32,863 nucleotides of DNA from JBBSHS01 sp038232515. Its GTDB lineage: Bacteria; Actinomycetota; Acidimicrobiia; Acidimicrobiales; JAUJNH01. Where the stretch lies: NCBI GenBank assembly GCA_038232515.1, contig JBBSHS010000022.1, positions 1 through 32,863 of the forward strand, in the 5' to 3' direction. The first letter of the stretch is position 1; each line of letters begins with the position of its first letter. A program made the translations under genes and the position numbers. Shown here piece by piece: positions 8,249 through 16,704 of this stretch. The notes below the pieces were generated by a model. That model had not been told where the DNA came from. It saw only the letters and a program-made list of their open reading frames with translations, and did not search any database.

Positions 8249-9265
8249 TCAGGCCCGTCGGATCAGCGTCTCGAACAGGTCCAGATGGTCGGCCACCATC
8301 CGGGACGTCGAAAACCGTCGTTCGACGTCGGCTCGGCACGTCGCCCGCTCGATTCGGTCGATACGGCCGAGTGCCTCGGCCATCTCCGTCTCGTCGGCGC
8401 ACAGGAAGCCGTTGACGCCGTCCTGCACGATCTCAGGGACGGCACCCTCGCCGAAGGCCACCACCGGCGTCCCGCAGGCCAGGGCCTCGATCATGACCAT
8501 GCCGAAGGGCTCGTTCCAGCGGATCGGGAACAACAGCGCCTTGGCGGAGGCGAGTAGCTCCATCTTGCGATCGTGTGCCACCTCGCCGAGGTAGACAGTG
8601 CCGTCCCCGAGCTCCGGCTGGACCCGCTTCTCGAAGTACTCGTGCTCTGCCGGTTCCCGGCATTTTGCCGCCAGCAGCAGTGGCAGGCCCGCCATCCGGG
8701 CCGCGGCGATGGCGCGGTGAGCACCCTTCTCGGGCGTCATCCTGCCCAGGAACAGGCAGTAGTCGCCGTCGCCCGACCCGACCGGGAAGTAGTCGACATC
8801 CACGCCGTGGTGGATGACCTTGGCCACCGGGACCGCCGGTGCCGACCTGGCCTGGGCGTGGGACACGGCAATCAGGCGAACACCGTTGTCCAGGCGCCGG
8901 TAGAGCGGGCCGAGCTCTCCGTCGATGGGACCATGCGCCGTCGTGACGACCACCTGCTGGCGCCCCTGCTGGACGCAGAACGGACCGACGAGGGTGTGGT
9001 CGTGGACGACGTCGAAGTCCTCCACTTGTGCGTAGGCAGCGCTGACGTGGAGCAGCTCGGGCACGGCCATGCCCAGCCTGGGGTCGGCCACGTCCAGCGC
9101 GGAGCGGCGCGGCACCGGGCAGGTGGAGTCGCCGGTGGCGAAGAGCAGCACCTCGTGGCCGGCCTGTTGGTAACCCACCGCCAGCTGATCGACGACAGCC
9201 TCTATCCCGCCGTAGGAAACCGGAGGGATCGGTGTCCAGGGTGGGGCGATGACGGCGATCCTCAT
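8249..9265 (-). CDS. GT4-like family glycosyltransferase
   Basis: A 338-aa retaining glycosyltransferase with the GT-B fold. The N-terminal lobe begins MRIAVIAPPW and has the Gly-rich acceptor loop PPVSYGGIEAVV. The C-terminal lobe starts with LFLGRMTPEKG and carries the EX7E donor-binding signature, EPFGMVMIEALACGTPVV. This arrangement is typical of the GT4 members annotated as (phospho)glycosyltransferases in trehalose/mannan/teichuronic-like pathways. Donor and acceptor are unknown. Its ATG overlaps the TGA of an 8-codon mini-ORF (ATGA) that carries the only good SD, so its translation probably depends on that mini-ORF. It lies upstream of, and nearly touches, the epimerase gene. Confidence 0.9.
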   Translation of the reverse strand: MRIAVIAPPWTPIPPVSYGGIEAVVDQLAVGYQQAGHEVLLFATGDSTCPVPRRSALDVADPRLGMAVPELLHVSAAYAQVEDFDVVHDHTLVGPFCVQQGRQQVVVTTAHGPIDGELGPLYRRLDNGVRLIAVSHAQARSAPAVPVAKVIHHGVDVDYFPVGSGDGDYCLFLGRMTPEKGAHRAIAAARMAGLPLLLAAKCREPAEHEYFEKRVQPELGDGTVYLGEVAHDRKMELLASAKALLFPIRWNEPFGMVMIEALACGTPVVAFGEGAVPEIVQDGVNGFLCADETEMAEALGRIDRIERATCRADVERRFSTSRMVADHLDLFETLIRRA

Positions 9266-9288
9266 CGGGAGGCACGCCGAGCAGTCAT
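9262..9288 (-). CDS. 8-codon mini-ORF coupled to the glycosyltransferase
   Basis: ATG 9288 is preceded at 7 nt by a near-perfect SD (GGAGGAG, about 9296-9302). The peptide MTARRASR ends in a TGA overlapping the glycosyltransferase ATG (ATGA, 9262-9265). The glycosyltransferase has no SD of its own, which suggests that ribosomes load at the mini-ORF and re-initiate. It contains several Arg codons, but is too short to claim an attenuator. Confidence 0.4.
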   Translation of the reverse strand: MTARRASR

Positions 9289-9485
9289 GAAGTCTCTCCT
9301 CCGGTTCACCCCGTCAGGCGCCCATCGCGCCCAGTTCAGCGAAAGCGACGCCTGGACCTTAGGACACGGCCAACCGCGTGCCGCCATCGAGCTCGACGGC
9401 CCACAGAACAGGTCGTGCTCGTGATGCGCCGGCCGCCGGCGCTGCCCCGGTCACCGGGTCCCCGAGTCACCGGTCACGGCCGTCT

Positions 9486-9491
9486 TATGAT
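9486..9491 (+). promoter_or_regulatory. possible -10 element of the GH65 gene
   Basis: TATGAT, 50 bp before the GH65 start, is the only good TAnnnT match in the plus direction of the divergent 276-bp region 9266-9541. No clear -35 is visible. A weak AGGA SD precedes the ATG at 9542. Confidence 0.3.
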
Positions 9492-9541
9492 GTCGGCCTC
9501 AACAACAAGGCAACTCCCACACAGGAAGTCGGGGATGGCGA

Positions 9542-12247
9542 ATGATCGAGGTTTGCGTCCTCGGCTGGGACGATGTGGTCGAGCGTCAGGGCGAGGATGG
9601 CCGGGCTCTGTCGACGCGCCTTCGCCGTCTGAGCTCGCTCGGTGTCGACGTCGTGGTGGTCACGTCCGGTCCGGCCGCCCGACTGCGCGAGTGCCTCGAT
9701 CCGCCGGCCGGCGGCCCCGGCCGGCTGCTGGTCTGGTCGGGCGACCCGCCTGAGATCTCCGAGATCGTCGGGCCCGGCGCCGTGGTCGTGCCACCCGCCG
9801 ATCTACCCGGCCCCAACGGTGGCGCGCGGTCGCTCGGCCGCCGGGCCACCGAGGCGGCGATGGGCGGGCCGGGCCGGTCGGTCGACGATTTGCACCCCGT
9901 GGCCTGGGCCCGGCGCTGGCTGGTGGACCAGGCCAGCCCCTACGCCGTTCTGGTCGTAGGCGATGTCGGAGAGGGACCGCCCGGTCCTGACGGCCAGGCT
10001 GGCGCCCTCGTCCGTCTGGACGAGGCGGTGTCCACCCAGCGCCGATTTCCGACCCGCGTGCCTGACCGCTCGTGGGCCCTCGAGGTGGACGGCTTCGATC
10101 CTGGACGGGAGAGAGACGTCGAGTCATGGTTGACCGTTGTCAACGGCCGCAGCGGCACCCGCGGGTCCTTGGAAGAAAGCAGCCCCGAGTCGTTCCCGGC
10201 CGTGTACGTCGCCGGCGTCTACGGAGCCGCTGAAGGCAACCCGGGTGGGCCCGAGCTGGTCCGCGGTCCAGATTGGACAAGGCTAGCTCCCCGAGTCGAC
10301 GACGAGGAACTCATCCTGTCCCAGGGCGACACCGTCGAGCACCGGCGGGTCCTGGACCTGCGCCAGGGCATGGTGCTGCGGGATTGGCGCCAACGGCTCC
10401 CATCGGGCAGGGAGTGCCGCTTCCGGTCCGTCCGGTTGGCTTCGCTCGCCGACCGGACCATCCTGGCGTTGGAGGCCGAACTGCAGTCCGACGCCCGCAC
10501 GACGACGCTTGCCGGCGCCTGCGTGCTCGAAGAACAGGGCACGGTCGAGAAGGTCGAGGAGCGGACCGAAGGTGACCAGACCACCGTGTGGTTTCGGGGT
10601 CGTGGCGGGCGACCTGCATCCTTCCGCATCACCACCCGTGAGCACGACGGGAGGATCGAGCGGCTGGTGGACGTCGAGCGCCACGGAGCCGACCCGCCCC
10701 ATGATGGCGGCGGGATCTCCCCGGAGCCGGCCGAGCTCGACGGCATGGCCTCGGTGCGGGCCCGGCACCGCCCCGCGTGGCGGTGCCGCTGGCGCGAGGC
10801 CGACGTCGTCGTCGGCGGTGCGCCCCAGGCCCAGCGGGCGCTCCGGTTCGCCCTCTATCACCTGATCGGCGCCGGTGACCCGGAAAGCGATCTGGCGTCC
10901 ATCGGTGCCCGGGCGCTGACCGGCCCGGGCTATGGCGGCCATGTGTTCTGGGACACCGAGGTCTTCGTCCTGCCGTTCTACATCTGGACCCATCCGCCCA
11001 CCGCCCGCGCCCTTCTCGCCTACCGCTATCGGACCCTGGCCGCGGCCCGGGAGAAGGCGGCGAAGTTCGGCTACTCGGGGGCGCTGTTCGCCTGGGAGTC
11101 GACGGACACGGGCGATGAAGCCGCGCCCCCGTTCGTCGTGATGCCCGACGGCACCCGCCTCACCATCCTCACCGGGCTCCAGGAGCACCACATCAGCGCC
11201 GATGTGGCATGGGGCGCATGGCAGTACTGGCGGGTCACGGGCGACGACCGGTTCCTCGTCGACATGGGCGCCGAGATGATCATCGAGACAGCGAGGTTCT
11301 GGGCCTCACGGGCCCGGCGTGACGACCACGGGCGCTACCACATCGACCAGGTCATCGGCCCCGACGAGTACCACGAGGGAGTCGACGACAACGCCTTCAC
11401 CAACGTGCTGGCACGCTGGAACCTCGAACGGGCGGTCGAGGTGTGCCGGCTCGTGGCCACCCTTGACGCCCGTGCCTGGGACCAGTTGGCCCACAGGCTG
11501 GACATCCAGGATCCCGAGCCCGGCCAGTGGCAGTCCGTGGCCACCGGGCTGGTCGACCTGTTCGACCACCAGTCACTGCTCTACGAGCAGTTCGCGGGGT
11601 TCTTCCAGATGGAAAACGTACGCTCCGTCGACCTGGCGCCGCGGCCGTTCACCGGTGAGCTGGTGCTCGGCGTCTCCCGGCTGCGCGGCTCACAGGTGGT
11701 CAAGCAGGCGGACGTGCTCATGTTGGCGCAGATGCTGCCCGACACGGTCCCCGCCGACGTCGTCGAGGCCAACTACCGGTACTACGAGCCCCGCACGTGC
11801 CATGGCAGTTCGCTGTCGCCGGCCATACACGCCACCGTGGCGGCCCGCGTCGGGGCCGTGGACGAGGCCGAGCGCTACTTCGACATGGCCGCCGGCATCG
11901 ACCTGGACGACCGTATGGGCAACGCCGCCCAGGGCGTGCACGTGGCCACGATGGGCGGCCTGTGGCAGGCGGCGGTGTTCGGGTTCGGAGGCGTGCGGGC
12001 CGACGGTGACGTCCTGCGAATCGACCCTGTGCTGCCGCCGTCGTGGGAGCGGCTGTCCTTTCCGCTGCACTGGCGCGGCATTCGGGTGCGTGTCGATCTG
12101 GACCGGGAGGCCCTGACTGTTCATCTCGATCGCCCGACGGCCTTGGCTCTGGGCGACGGGCCGCCGTACAGGCTCAGTGGCGGCAGCTTCGTGGCCCGCC
12201 GGGGAGACCACGGCTGGTCCGGCCTCGAGCCCGCGGCCGACGGATGA
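9542..12247 (+). CDS. GH65-family glycoside phosphorylase with degenerate N-terminal HAD domain
   Basis: A 901-aa enzyme. Residues about 1-215 have the layout of the HAD-like domain fused to many actinobacterial GH65 proteins, but the DxD nucleophile motif (DWDGT in relatives) reads GWDDV, so this domain cannot be a phosphatase. The rest is GH65: an N-terminal beta-sandwich (about 220-420), then the (alpha/alpha)6 barrel with VFWDTEVFVLPFY and IGPDEYHEGVDDNAFTN, where E609 is the expected general acid, and the phosphate-binding loop CHGSSLSPAIHA, followed by a C-terminal jelly roll. GH65 phosphorylases split alpha-glucobioses (maltose, trehalose, kojibiose, nigerose) to glucose plus beta-glucose-1-phosphate. 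The adjacent beta-phosphoglucomutase-like gene would convert the latter to glucose-6-phosphate. The exact disaccharide is not decided by sequence. Confidence 0.9.
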   Translation: MIEVCVLGWDDVVERQGEDGRALSTRLRRLSSLGVDVVVVTSGPAARLRECLDPPAGGPGRLLVWSGDPPEISEIVGPGAVVVPPADLPGPNGGARSLGRRATEAAMGGPGRSVDDLHPVAWARRWLVDQASPYAVLVVGDVGEGPPGPDGQAGALVRLDEAVSTQRRFPTRVPDRSWALEVDGFDPGRERDVESWLTVVNGRSGTRGSLEESSPESFPAVYVAGVYGAAEGNPGGPELVRGPDWTRLAPRVDDEELILSQGDTVEHRRVLDLRQGMVLRDWRQRLPSGRECRFRSVRLASLADRTILALEAELQSDARTTTLAGACVLEEQGTVEKVEERTEGDQTTVWFRGRGGRPASFRITTREHDGRIERLVDVERHGADPPHDGGGISPEPAELDGMASVRARHRPAWRCRWREADVVVGGAPQAQRALRFALYHLIGAGDPESDLASIGARALTGPGYGGHVFWDTEVFVLPFYIWTHPPTARALLAYRYRTLAAAREKAAKFGYSGALFAWESTDTGDEAAPPFVVMPDGTRLTILTGLQEHHISADVAWGAWQYWRVTGDDRFLVDMGAEMIIETARFWASRARRDDHGRYHIDQVIGPDEYHEGVDDNAFTNVLARWNLERAVEVCRLVATLDARAWDQLAHRLDIQDPEPGQWQSVATGLVDLFDHQSLLYEQFAGFFQMENVRSVDLAPRPFTGELVLGVSRLRGSQVVKQADVLMLAQMLPDTVPADVVEANYRYYEPRTCHGSSLSPAIHATVAARVGAVDEAERYFDMAAGIDLDDRMGNAAQGVHVATMGGLWQAAVFGFGGVRADGDVLRIDPVLPPSWERLSFPLHWRGIRVRVDLDREALTVHLDRPTALALGDGPPYRLSGGSFVARRGDHGWSGLEPAADG

Positions 12248-12277
12248 GCGGGCTACCGGCGCCTGCGCATGCCACCG

Positions 12278-12283
12278 TACGAT
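12278..12283 (+). promoter_or_regulatory. putative -10 element for the beta-phosphoglucomutase gene
   Basis: TACGAT lies 4-7 nt before the tandem ATG codons at 12288 and 12291, giving a leaderless transcript. No SD precedes these starts. The gene may also be read through from the GH65 gene, 40 bp upstream. Confidence 0.35.
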
Positions 12284-12287
12284 GGCG

Positions 12288-13046
12288 ATGATGGACACAC
12301 CGCACAAGAGCCTGTTCGACCTCGACGCTGTCATCTTCGACATGGACGGTGTCGTGACGGACACGGCCAAGGTCCACGCCGCTGCGTGGAAGCAACTGTT
12401 CGACGCCTACCTCCAGGAGCGTTCGGGTCAGACCGGCCAGCCCTTCGTGGCCTTCGACGAGCGCTCCGACTACGAGGCCTACGTCGACGGCCGTAACCGG
12501 TATGACGGTGTCCGGAGCTTCCTGGAGTCGAGGGGTATCTCCCTCTCCGAGGGCGGCGACGGCGACGGCGGCGGCGGCGGGGGCGAGCCCACGGTGCAGG
12601 GGCTCGGAAACCAGAAGGACCAGTATTTCCTGGCTCGGGTGAGGGCCGACGGCGTCCACGTCTACGACACGACCGTGCAGTTGGTCCGTGCCCTCAAGTC
12701 CAAGGGGGTCCGCACCGGCCTGGTGACGGCCAGCCGCAACGCCGACGAGGTGTTGGCCGCGGCCGGCGTGCAGGACCTGTGGGACACCAAGGTGGACGGG
12801 GTCGTGGCCGCCGAGATGGGCCTTGTCGGCAAACCTGACCCCGCCACCTACAACGAGGCGGCGACCCGGCTCGGCGTCGACCGGGCCAGGGCTGCGGTGG
12901 TCGAGGACGCCGTGTCGGGGGTCGAAGCCGGCCACCGCGGCGGCTTCGGCGTGGTCGTCGGCGTGGCCCGGGCCGGGCAGGCGTCGGCCCTGCGCCAGGC
13001 CGGCGCCGACGTGGTCGTCGAGGACCTGGGCGAGCTGCTCTCCTGA
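12288..13046 (+). CDS. beta-phosphoglucomutase-family HAD hydrolase
   Basis: A 252-aa HAD-superfamily enzyme expected to interconvert beta-glucose-1-phosphate and glucose-6-phosphate. All HAD motifs are present: motif I FDMDGVVTD (Asp nucleophile and Asp acid/base), motif II LVTASRN, motif III Lys in GLVGKPDP, motif IV VVEDAVSGVEAG. The cap domain has the family YVDGRNRYDGVRSFL segment and, before QGLGNQKDQYF, a linker almost purely of Gly/Asp (a GGCGAC-type microsatellite) where relatives have a variable Asp/Pro linker. Three in-frame ATGs (12282, 12288, 12291) could start it; 12288 fits the upstream -10 best. It forms a functional pair with the GH65 phosphorylase. Confidence 0.9.
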   Translation: MMDTPHKSLFDLDAVIFDMDGVVTDTAKVHAAAWKQLFDAYLQERSGQTGQPFVAFDERSDYEAYVDGRNRYDGVRSFLESRGISLSEGGDGDGGGGGGEPTVQGLGNQKDQYFLARVRADGVHVYDTTVQLVRALKSKGVRTGLVTASRNADEVLAAAGVQDLWDTKVDGVVAAEMGLVGKPDPATYNEAATRLGVDRARAAVVEDAVSGVEAGHRGGFGVVVGVARAGQASALRQAGADVVVEDLGELLS

Positions 13047-13052
13047 CTCGGC

Positions 13053-13075
13053 GGGACGCCAGCGTCCTGGCGCCC
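13053..13075 (+). terminator. hairpin terminator after the GH65/beta-PGM genes
   Basis: CGCCAG / CTGGCG stem with CGTC loop, extended by GGG/CCC past a bulged A, starting 6 nt after the beta-PGM stop. No U-run follows. Confidence 0.55.
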
Positions 13076-13169
13076 GGAACGATTCTGCCCGGCCCGTCAT
13101 CCGGCCGTATCCCTGGCTACGAAGACCCCCGGAAGGCGCCGCCGCGGGTCCATCCGCCCGCGTGCGCCC

Positions 13170-13175
13170 TATCGT
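13170..13175 (+). promoter_or_regulatory. possible -10 element of the Tat-protein gene
   Basis: TATCGT, 36 bp before the ATG at 13212. An AAGGAGAG SD lies between them at good spacing, so this would be a leadered transcript. No obvious -35. Confidence 0.3.
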
Positions 13176-13211
13176 GCGTCTGTTCCATCCCCGGATCAAG
13201 GAGAGCCATCC

Positions 13212-13508
13212 ATGACCGACCTGAGTCGGCGTCACTTCCTGCGCAACGCCGGCATCGGTGTGGCCGCCGCCGGCGCCATCGCCGCTGCGCCCGGCCTGGC
13301 CGCCAGCGCGGCCGGTGCCGCTGGAGCCGAATCGGCGCACCCATCATCCGCTCAGGACGCCGCCGGCGCCGCTGATGGCACTGGCAACAGCGTGACCGCT
13401 CACGTGGTCGACGCCGCCGCCGGAACCATCGCCCTGTACGTCGGCACGCAGGAGGTTGTCATCCACAACCGCCGGCTGGCCAATGAGCTCGTCCGGGCTG
13501 CCCAGTGA
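13212..13508 (+). CDS. small Tat-exported protein of unknown function
   Basis: A 98-aa protein with a clear twin-arginine signal (SRRHFLRN at residues 5-12), an Ala/Gly-rich hydrophobic core and a probable cleavage near residue 37-40. The mature part is only about 58 residues: an Ala/Ser/Gly-rich linker, then a short beta-strand-like segment (GTIALYVGTQEVVIHNRRLANELVR would span the end; key residues EVVIHN). ATG 13212 has a strong AAGGAGAG SD. Tat signals usually go with folded, often cofactor-bearing proteins, but this is too small to name. It is 50 bp upstream of the DUF4331 gene and likely cotranscribed with it. Confidence 0.8.
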   Translation: MTDLSRRHFLRNAGIGVAAAGAIAAAPGLAASAAGAAGAESAHPSSAQDAAGAADGTGNSVTAHVVDAAAGTIALYVGTQEVVIHNRRLANELVRAAQ

Positions 13509-13558
13509 GCGTCCGATCCACCCCTCTTCTTCCGACCCTCCACGAGGTGAACTGAGCC

Positions 13559-14923
13559 ATGTCCTCGCACCGCGAAGCCCCCGGTATCTCCAAAGACCCG
13601 GTGGCCGACAGCACCGACCTGTACGCCTTCGTCAGCCCGGACAAGCCCGGCACCGTCACGCTGATCGCCAACTACGTCCCTGCGGAGGAGCCGGCGGGCG
13701 GCCCCAACTTCTTCGAGTTCGGCGACGACGTGCTCTACGAGATCCACATCGCCGGGAACGAGCGGCGCGACAGCGGCACCGTCTACCAGTTCCGGTTCAC
13801 GACCACGATCACCAACCCGGACACCTTCCTCTACAACACCGGCCCGATCCGCACCCTGACCGACCCTCACTGGAACCGCCGGCAGACGTACTCGGTGACC
13901 AAGGTGGCCGGCAACCGCAGGACCGTGCTGGGTTCGGGCATCCCCTGCCCGCCGTGCAACATCGGCCCCCGGTCGACCCCGGACTACGCCAGCCTGGCGG
14001 CGGCCGCCATCACGCCGCTGCGCACCGGTGAAACGGTGTTCGCCGGCCAACGTGCCGAGGCCTTCTTCGTGGACCTCGGGTCCATCTTCGACCTCGTCGA
14101 CCTGCGCCCGATCCAAAACCTCCACTTGATTCCCACCCCCGCGGCGGCCGGCATCGACACGCTCAAGAGCGTCAACGTCCACTCGATCGCCATCCAGGTG
14201 CCCATCGGCGACCTCACCCACAATGGCTCGGTCCCGACCGGCCAGGCCGACCCCAACGCCGTCATCGGCGTGTACACGTCGGCCAGCCGGCAACGGGTGC
14301 GGATCGAGGGCGGCTTCGGCCAGCCCGCGCACACCGTGGGGCCCTTCACGCAGGTTTCCCGCCTGGGGAACCCGCTCGTCAACGAAGTCCTCGTGCCGAT
14401 GAGCAGGAAGGACCTGTTCAACTCACGGCCGCCCAGCGGCGACAGCGAGTTCGCGGCCGGTGTCGACCACCCGGAGCTGGCCCGTCTCCTCCCCGTCCTG
14501 TACCCCAACGTGTTCCCCAATCTCCAGGCCTACACCAAGCCTCGTGCCGACCTCGACGCCATTTTCCTCACCGGCATCCCGGCGGGCGTCGTCAACGGGT
14601 TCCAGAACTACACCGGTCCGAACAAGGCCGACCTGCTGCGCCTCAACGTGGCCATTCCCCCCACGAACAGCCCCAAGCCGCTCGGCATCCTCGGCGGCGA
14701 CCTGGCCGGCTACCCCAATGGGCGCCGGGTCACCGACGACGTGGTGACCATCGAGCTGCGAGCCATCGCCGGGGCCACCATCCCGCTCGTCGATCCGAGC
14801 TTCACCCCTGACGGCGCGGCCAGCCGGATCACCGACGGCTCACCCCAGCCGGCGGACACGGTGCAGGCCCACTTCCCGTACATCGGGAACCCCCATGACG
14901 GCTACCACACACCCCCGTCGTAG
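13559..14923 (+). CDS. DUF4331 family protein
   Basis: A 454-aa protein with the DUF4331 opening SSHREAPGISKDPVADSTDLY, followed by FVSPDKPGTVTLIANYVP and the segment LYEIHIAGN. The central part has several Asp/Asn-rich turns (DLFNSRPPSGD, FAAGVDHPELA) and the end carries the family VTDDVVTIELRAIAG segment. No export signal is visible on this copy, although relatives are usually extracytoplasmic; the Tat protein just upstream may be connected with this. The biochemical function of DUF4331 is unknown. Start ATG 13559 with a GAGGTG SD 9 nt upstream. Confidence 0.9.
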   Translation: MSSHREAPGISKDPVADSTDLYAFVSPDKPGTVTLIANYVPAEEPAGGPNFFEFGDDVLYEIHIAGNERRDSGTVYQFRFTTTITNPDTFLYNTGPIRTLTDPHWNRRQTYSVTKVAGNRRTVLGSGIPCPPCNIGPRSTPDYASLAAAAITPLRTGETVFAGQRAEAFFVDLGSIFDLVDLRPIQNLHLIPTPAAAGIDTLKSVNVHSIAIQVPIGDLTHNGSVPTGQADPNAVIGVYTSASRQRVRIEGGFGQPAHTVGPFTQVSRLGNPLVNEVLVPMSRKDLFNSRPPSGDSEFAAGVDHPELARLLPVLYPNVFPNLQAYTKPRADLDAIFLTGIPAGVVNGFQNYTGPNKADLLRLNVAIPPTNSPKPLGILGGDLAGYPNGRRVTDDVVTIELRAIAGATIPLVDPSFTPDGAASRITDGSPQPADTVQAHFPYIGNPHDGYHTPPS

Positions 14924-15272
14924 CGCCGAGCCACCGGTCGTCGACGAGGGGCCGAGGACCGGCCCCTCCGACGCCCTGGTGCTCGACATCGGCGGCGATG
15001 TCGGCGCCCTCATCCTGTACGCCGACGAGACCCTCGTCGGGTCCGAGGTCGACCTCACGCGCGAAGGTGAGGCTCATCACCACGGAACGCACACGGCCAT
15101 CCGGCGCCGGCGGGTCAATGGCGCTGATGTCATCTGCGGGGTCTACCCCGAACTGCACATAGGCACGTATCAGGTGTGGGGGCTCCACGACCGACCGATT
15201 GGCACGGTCGCCATCGAAGGCGGCCGGGTCAGCGAAGTTCGGGCCGGCGACTGCCGGAGCCCACTGGCCTGA
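14895..15272 (+). CDS. conserved-looking hypothetical protein
   Basis: A 125-aa protein whose first 29 nt overlap the end of the DUF4331 gene. The conserved-looking core (from VLDIGGDVGALILYADE to GRVSEVRAGDC) reads as an all-beta fold: short strands separated by Gly-rich turns, with a His cluster HHHGTHTAIRRRR in the middle and YPELHIGTYQVW near the end. A similar pattern is seen in small actinobacterial proteins, but I cannot name a function. The His cluster could bind a metal (inference). The start may be later than ATG 14895, since the first about 25 residues look non-conserved. Confidence 0.7.
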   Translation: MTATTHPRRSAEPPVVDEGPRTGPSDALVLDIGGDVGALILYADETLVGSEVDLTREGEAHHHGTHTAIRRRRVNGADVICGVYPELHIGTYQVWGLHDRPIGTVAIEGGRVSEVRAGDCRSPLA

Positions 15273-15342
15273 GGCGTAGCGCGCCCACGGGCCCCGCACG
15301 GGCCGCGGGCGCGGTACCTGCGGTCCGTCCGAGCCGGCTTGA

Positions 15343-16296
15343 ATGGCCCCTGTGGCCTTGCGCAGGTTGATGGCCGGAGCCTTCGGGCCACGGGCGGCAG
15401 CCGCCGTGCCCGTCGCCGCCCGGTCGAGTGCGCCCGCATACAGCGGCGACTTTCCCGACCCCTTCATCCTTCAGTCCGGCGGCGACCATTGGGCCTACTC
15501 CACGGGTAGCGGTGGCCGCAACCTGCAGGTCATGAGCTCGACCGACCTGCGGGACTGGTCTGGCGTCGCCGACCCACTACCGGTCCTGCCGGCGTGGGCC
15601 CGAGCCGGTCTCACCTGGGCGCCGGGGGTGATCCATGTGGGAGGCAGCTTCGTCATGTACTACACGGGTCGCAGCGCGGCGGCGGGGCGACAGTGCATCT
15701 CGGTGGCCACCTCGGCCACGCCGTCGGGCCCCTTCACCGACACTTCGTCATCGCCGTTCATCTGCCAGCTCGACGAGGGCGGGTCGATCGATCCCAGGCC
15801 GTACCTGGCCCCGGACGGCGTCTGGTACCTGTTGTGGAAGAGCGAGGGCAACGCCCTGGGGCGGCCCACCCACCTCTGGGGCCAGCGCCTCACCTGCGAC
15901 GGCCGGGCACTGGTGGGTGCACCGGCGCGGCTGTTGAGCGGACGCTGCGCCTGGCAGGCGCACGTGATCGAGGGCCCGGACATGGTCCTGGTGGGAGGCG
16001 TCCACTACCTGTTCTACAGCGGCGGGAACTGGGAAAGCTCCGCCGCCTCCATCGGGTACGCCACCTGCGCGTCGCCGTTGGGCCCGTGCCACAACGCCTC
16101 CACCACCCGGCCGTGGATGGCCTCGCACGGCGATGCCCTTGGCCCCAGCGGTCCCGTCTTCTTTGTCGGCCACGACGGCATGACCAGGATGGCGTACCAC
16201 GCCTGGACGCCGGTCGTCGGCTACGCCAACGGGGGGGCCCGGTCCTTGTGGATCGACACCGTCAGCTTCGGAGGCGACCGGCCAAAGCGCCGTTGA
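15343..16296 (+). CDS. secreted GH43-like glycoside hydrolase
   Basis: A 317-aa protein of the five-bladed beta-propeller GH43 group. It has an N-terminal RR-containing, Ala-rich signal (residues 1-30) followed by the diagnostic first blade GDFPDPFILQ with D39 as the candidate base. D150 in GSIDPRPYL and E210 in VIEGPDM match the pKa modulator and acid. Blade-like repeats (WAYSTG, FVMYYTG, WYLLWKS, YLFYSGG) follow. Such enzymes cut arabinan, xylan or fructan side chains outside the cell. Several Cys pairs in the second half suggest extracellular disulfides. The start could be ATG 15343 or GTG 15352; no SD is clear. The 55 bp after it hold no gene. Confidence 0.82.
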   Translation: MAPVALRRLMAGAFGPRAAAAVPVAARSSAPAYSGDFPDPFILQSGGDHWAYSTGSGGRNLQVMSSTDLRDWSGVADPLPVLPAWARAGLTWAPGVIHVGGSFVMYYTGRSAAAGRQCISVATSATPSGPFTDTSSSPFICQLDEGGSIDPRPYLAPDGVWYLLWKSEGNALGRPTHLWGQRLTCDGRALVGAPARLLSGRCAWQAHVIEGPDMVLVGGVHYLFYSGGNWESSAASIGYATCASPLGPCHNASTTRPWMASHGDALGPSGPVFFVGHDGMTRMAYHAWTPVVGYANGGARSLWIDTVSFGGDRPKRR

Positions 16297-16351
16297 GACC
16301 GAGGCTGCCCACGTCGGGCGGAGGCGAAGCCCCGGTAGCTCTGTGCTGCAA

Positions 16352-16654
16352 TCACACGCCGAGGCCACGCCCGTCAGGCTGAAGGCCTTGAGCCTGGGCT
16401 TCGGCCATGGCCGCGCTGCGCCGCTTGCCGTAGCGCACCGTGCCGAAGATCAAACCGGCCAGCACCACGTAGGGCAGAACATTGGTGACCACCACCATGA
16501 CCGACACCGACAACACGAAGCTGAGCACGATCCGCAGCGCCGCCTCGGCCACGAACGTCATTCCCCAGACCAGGGTGAGATTCCGTTGCCCCCGCCGGAA
16601 GCCGGCGTACTGCCACAGACCGTTCCACCAGGCGATCTGCTCATCTGAGCCGTC
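16352..16654 (-). pseudogene. 3' fragment of a VC0807-type membrane protein
   Basis: Reading on the minus strand, the frame is open from 16654 and translates as a homology-bearing segment: EQIAWWNGLWQYAGFRRG, then NLTLVWGMTFVAEAALRIVL, then a second hydrophobic helix and a YGKRR end. This matches the C-terminal third of VC0807/septation-like integral membrane proteins (a short soluble helix then two transmembrane helices). The N-terminal transmembrane part is missing: a TGA precedes 16654 and the sequence beyond is part of a PaaX-type gene on the other strand. The internal ATG at 16561 would give only a 69-aa two-helix peptide. It is probably a non-functional remnant. Confidence 0.6.
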
Positions 16655-16704
16655 TCAACCGCCTGCTGGTCGACCTTGGTCTGACCGCCTCTGGCGCCCG
16701 CACC

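Noticed and set aside
7233..8594. Long plus-strand open frame (453 codons) opposite the epimerase and glycosyltransferase
   Set aside because: It is antisense to two genes with intact active-site motifs, has no recognisable domain and shows the Pro/Arg/His bias of a shadow frame in GC-rich DNA.
12540..12585. Gly/Asp microsatellite in the beta-phosphoglucomutase as a sign of a broken gene
   Set aside because: The frame is preserved and the position corresponds to a linker that is variable in the family, so the enzyme should be intact.
12174..13340. 388-codon minus-strand frame across the beta-phosphoglucomutase gene
   Set aside because: Antisense to a gene with all four HAD motifs; no domain and no SD.
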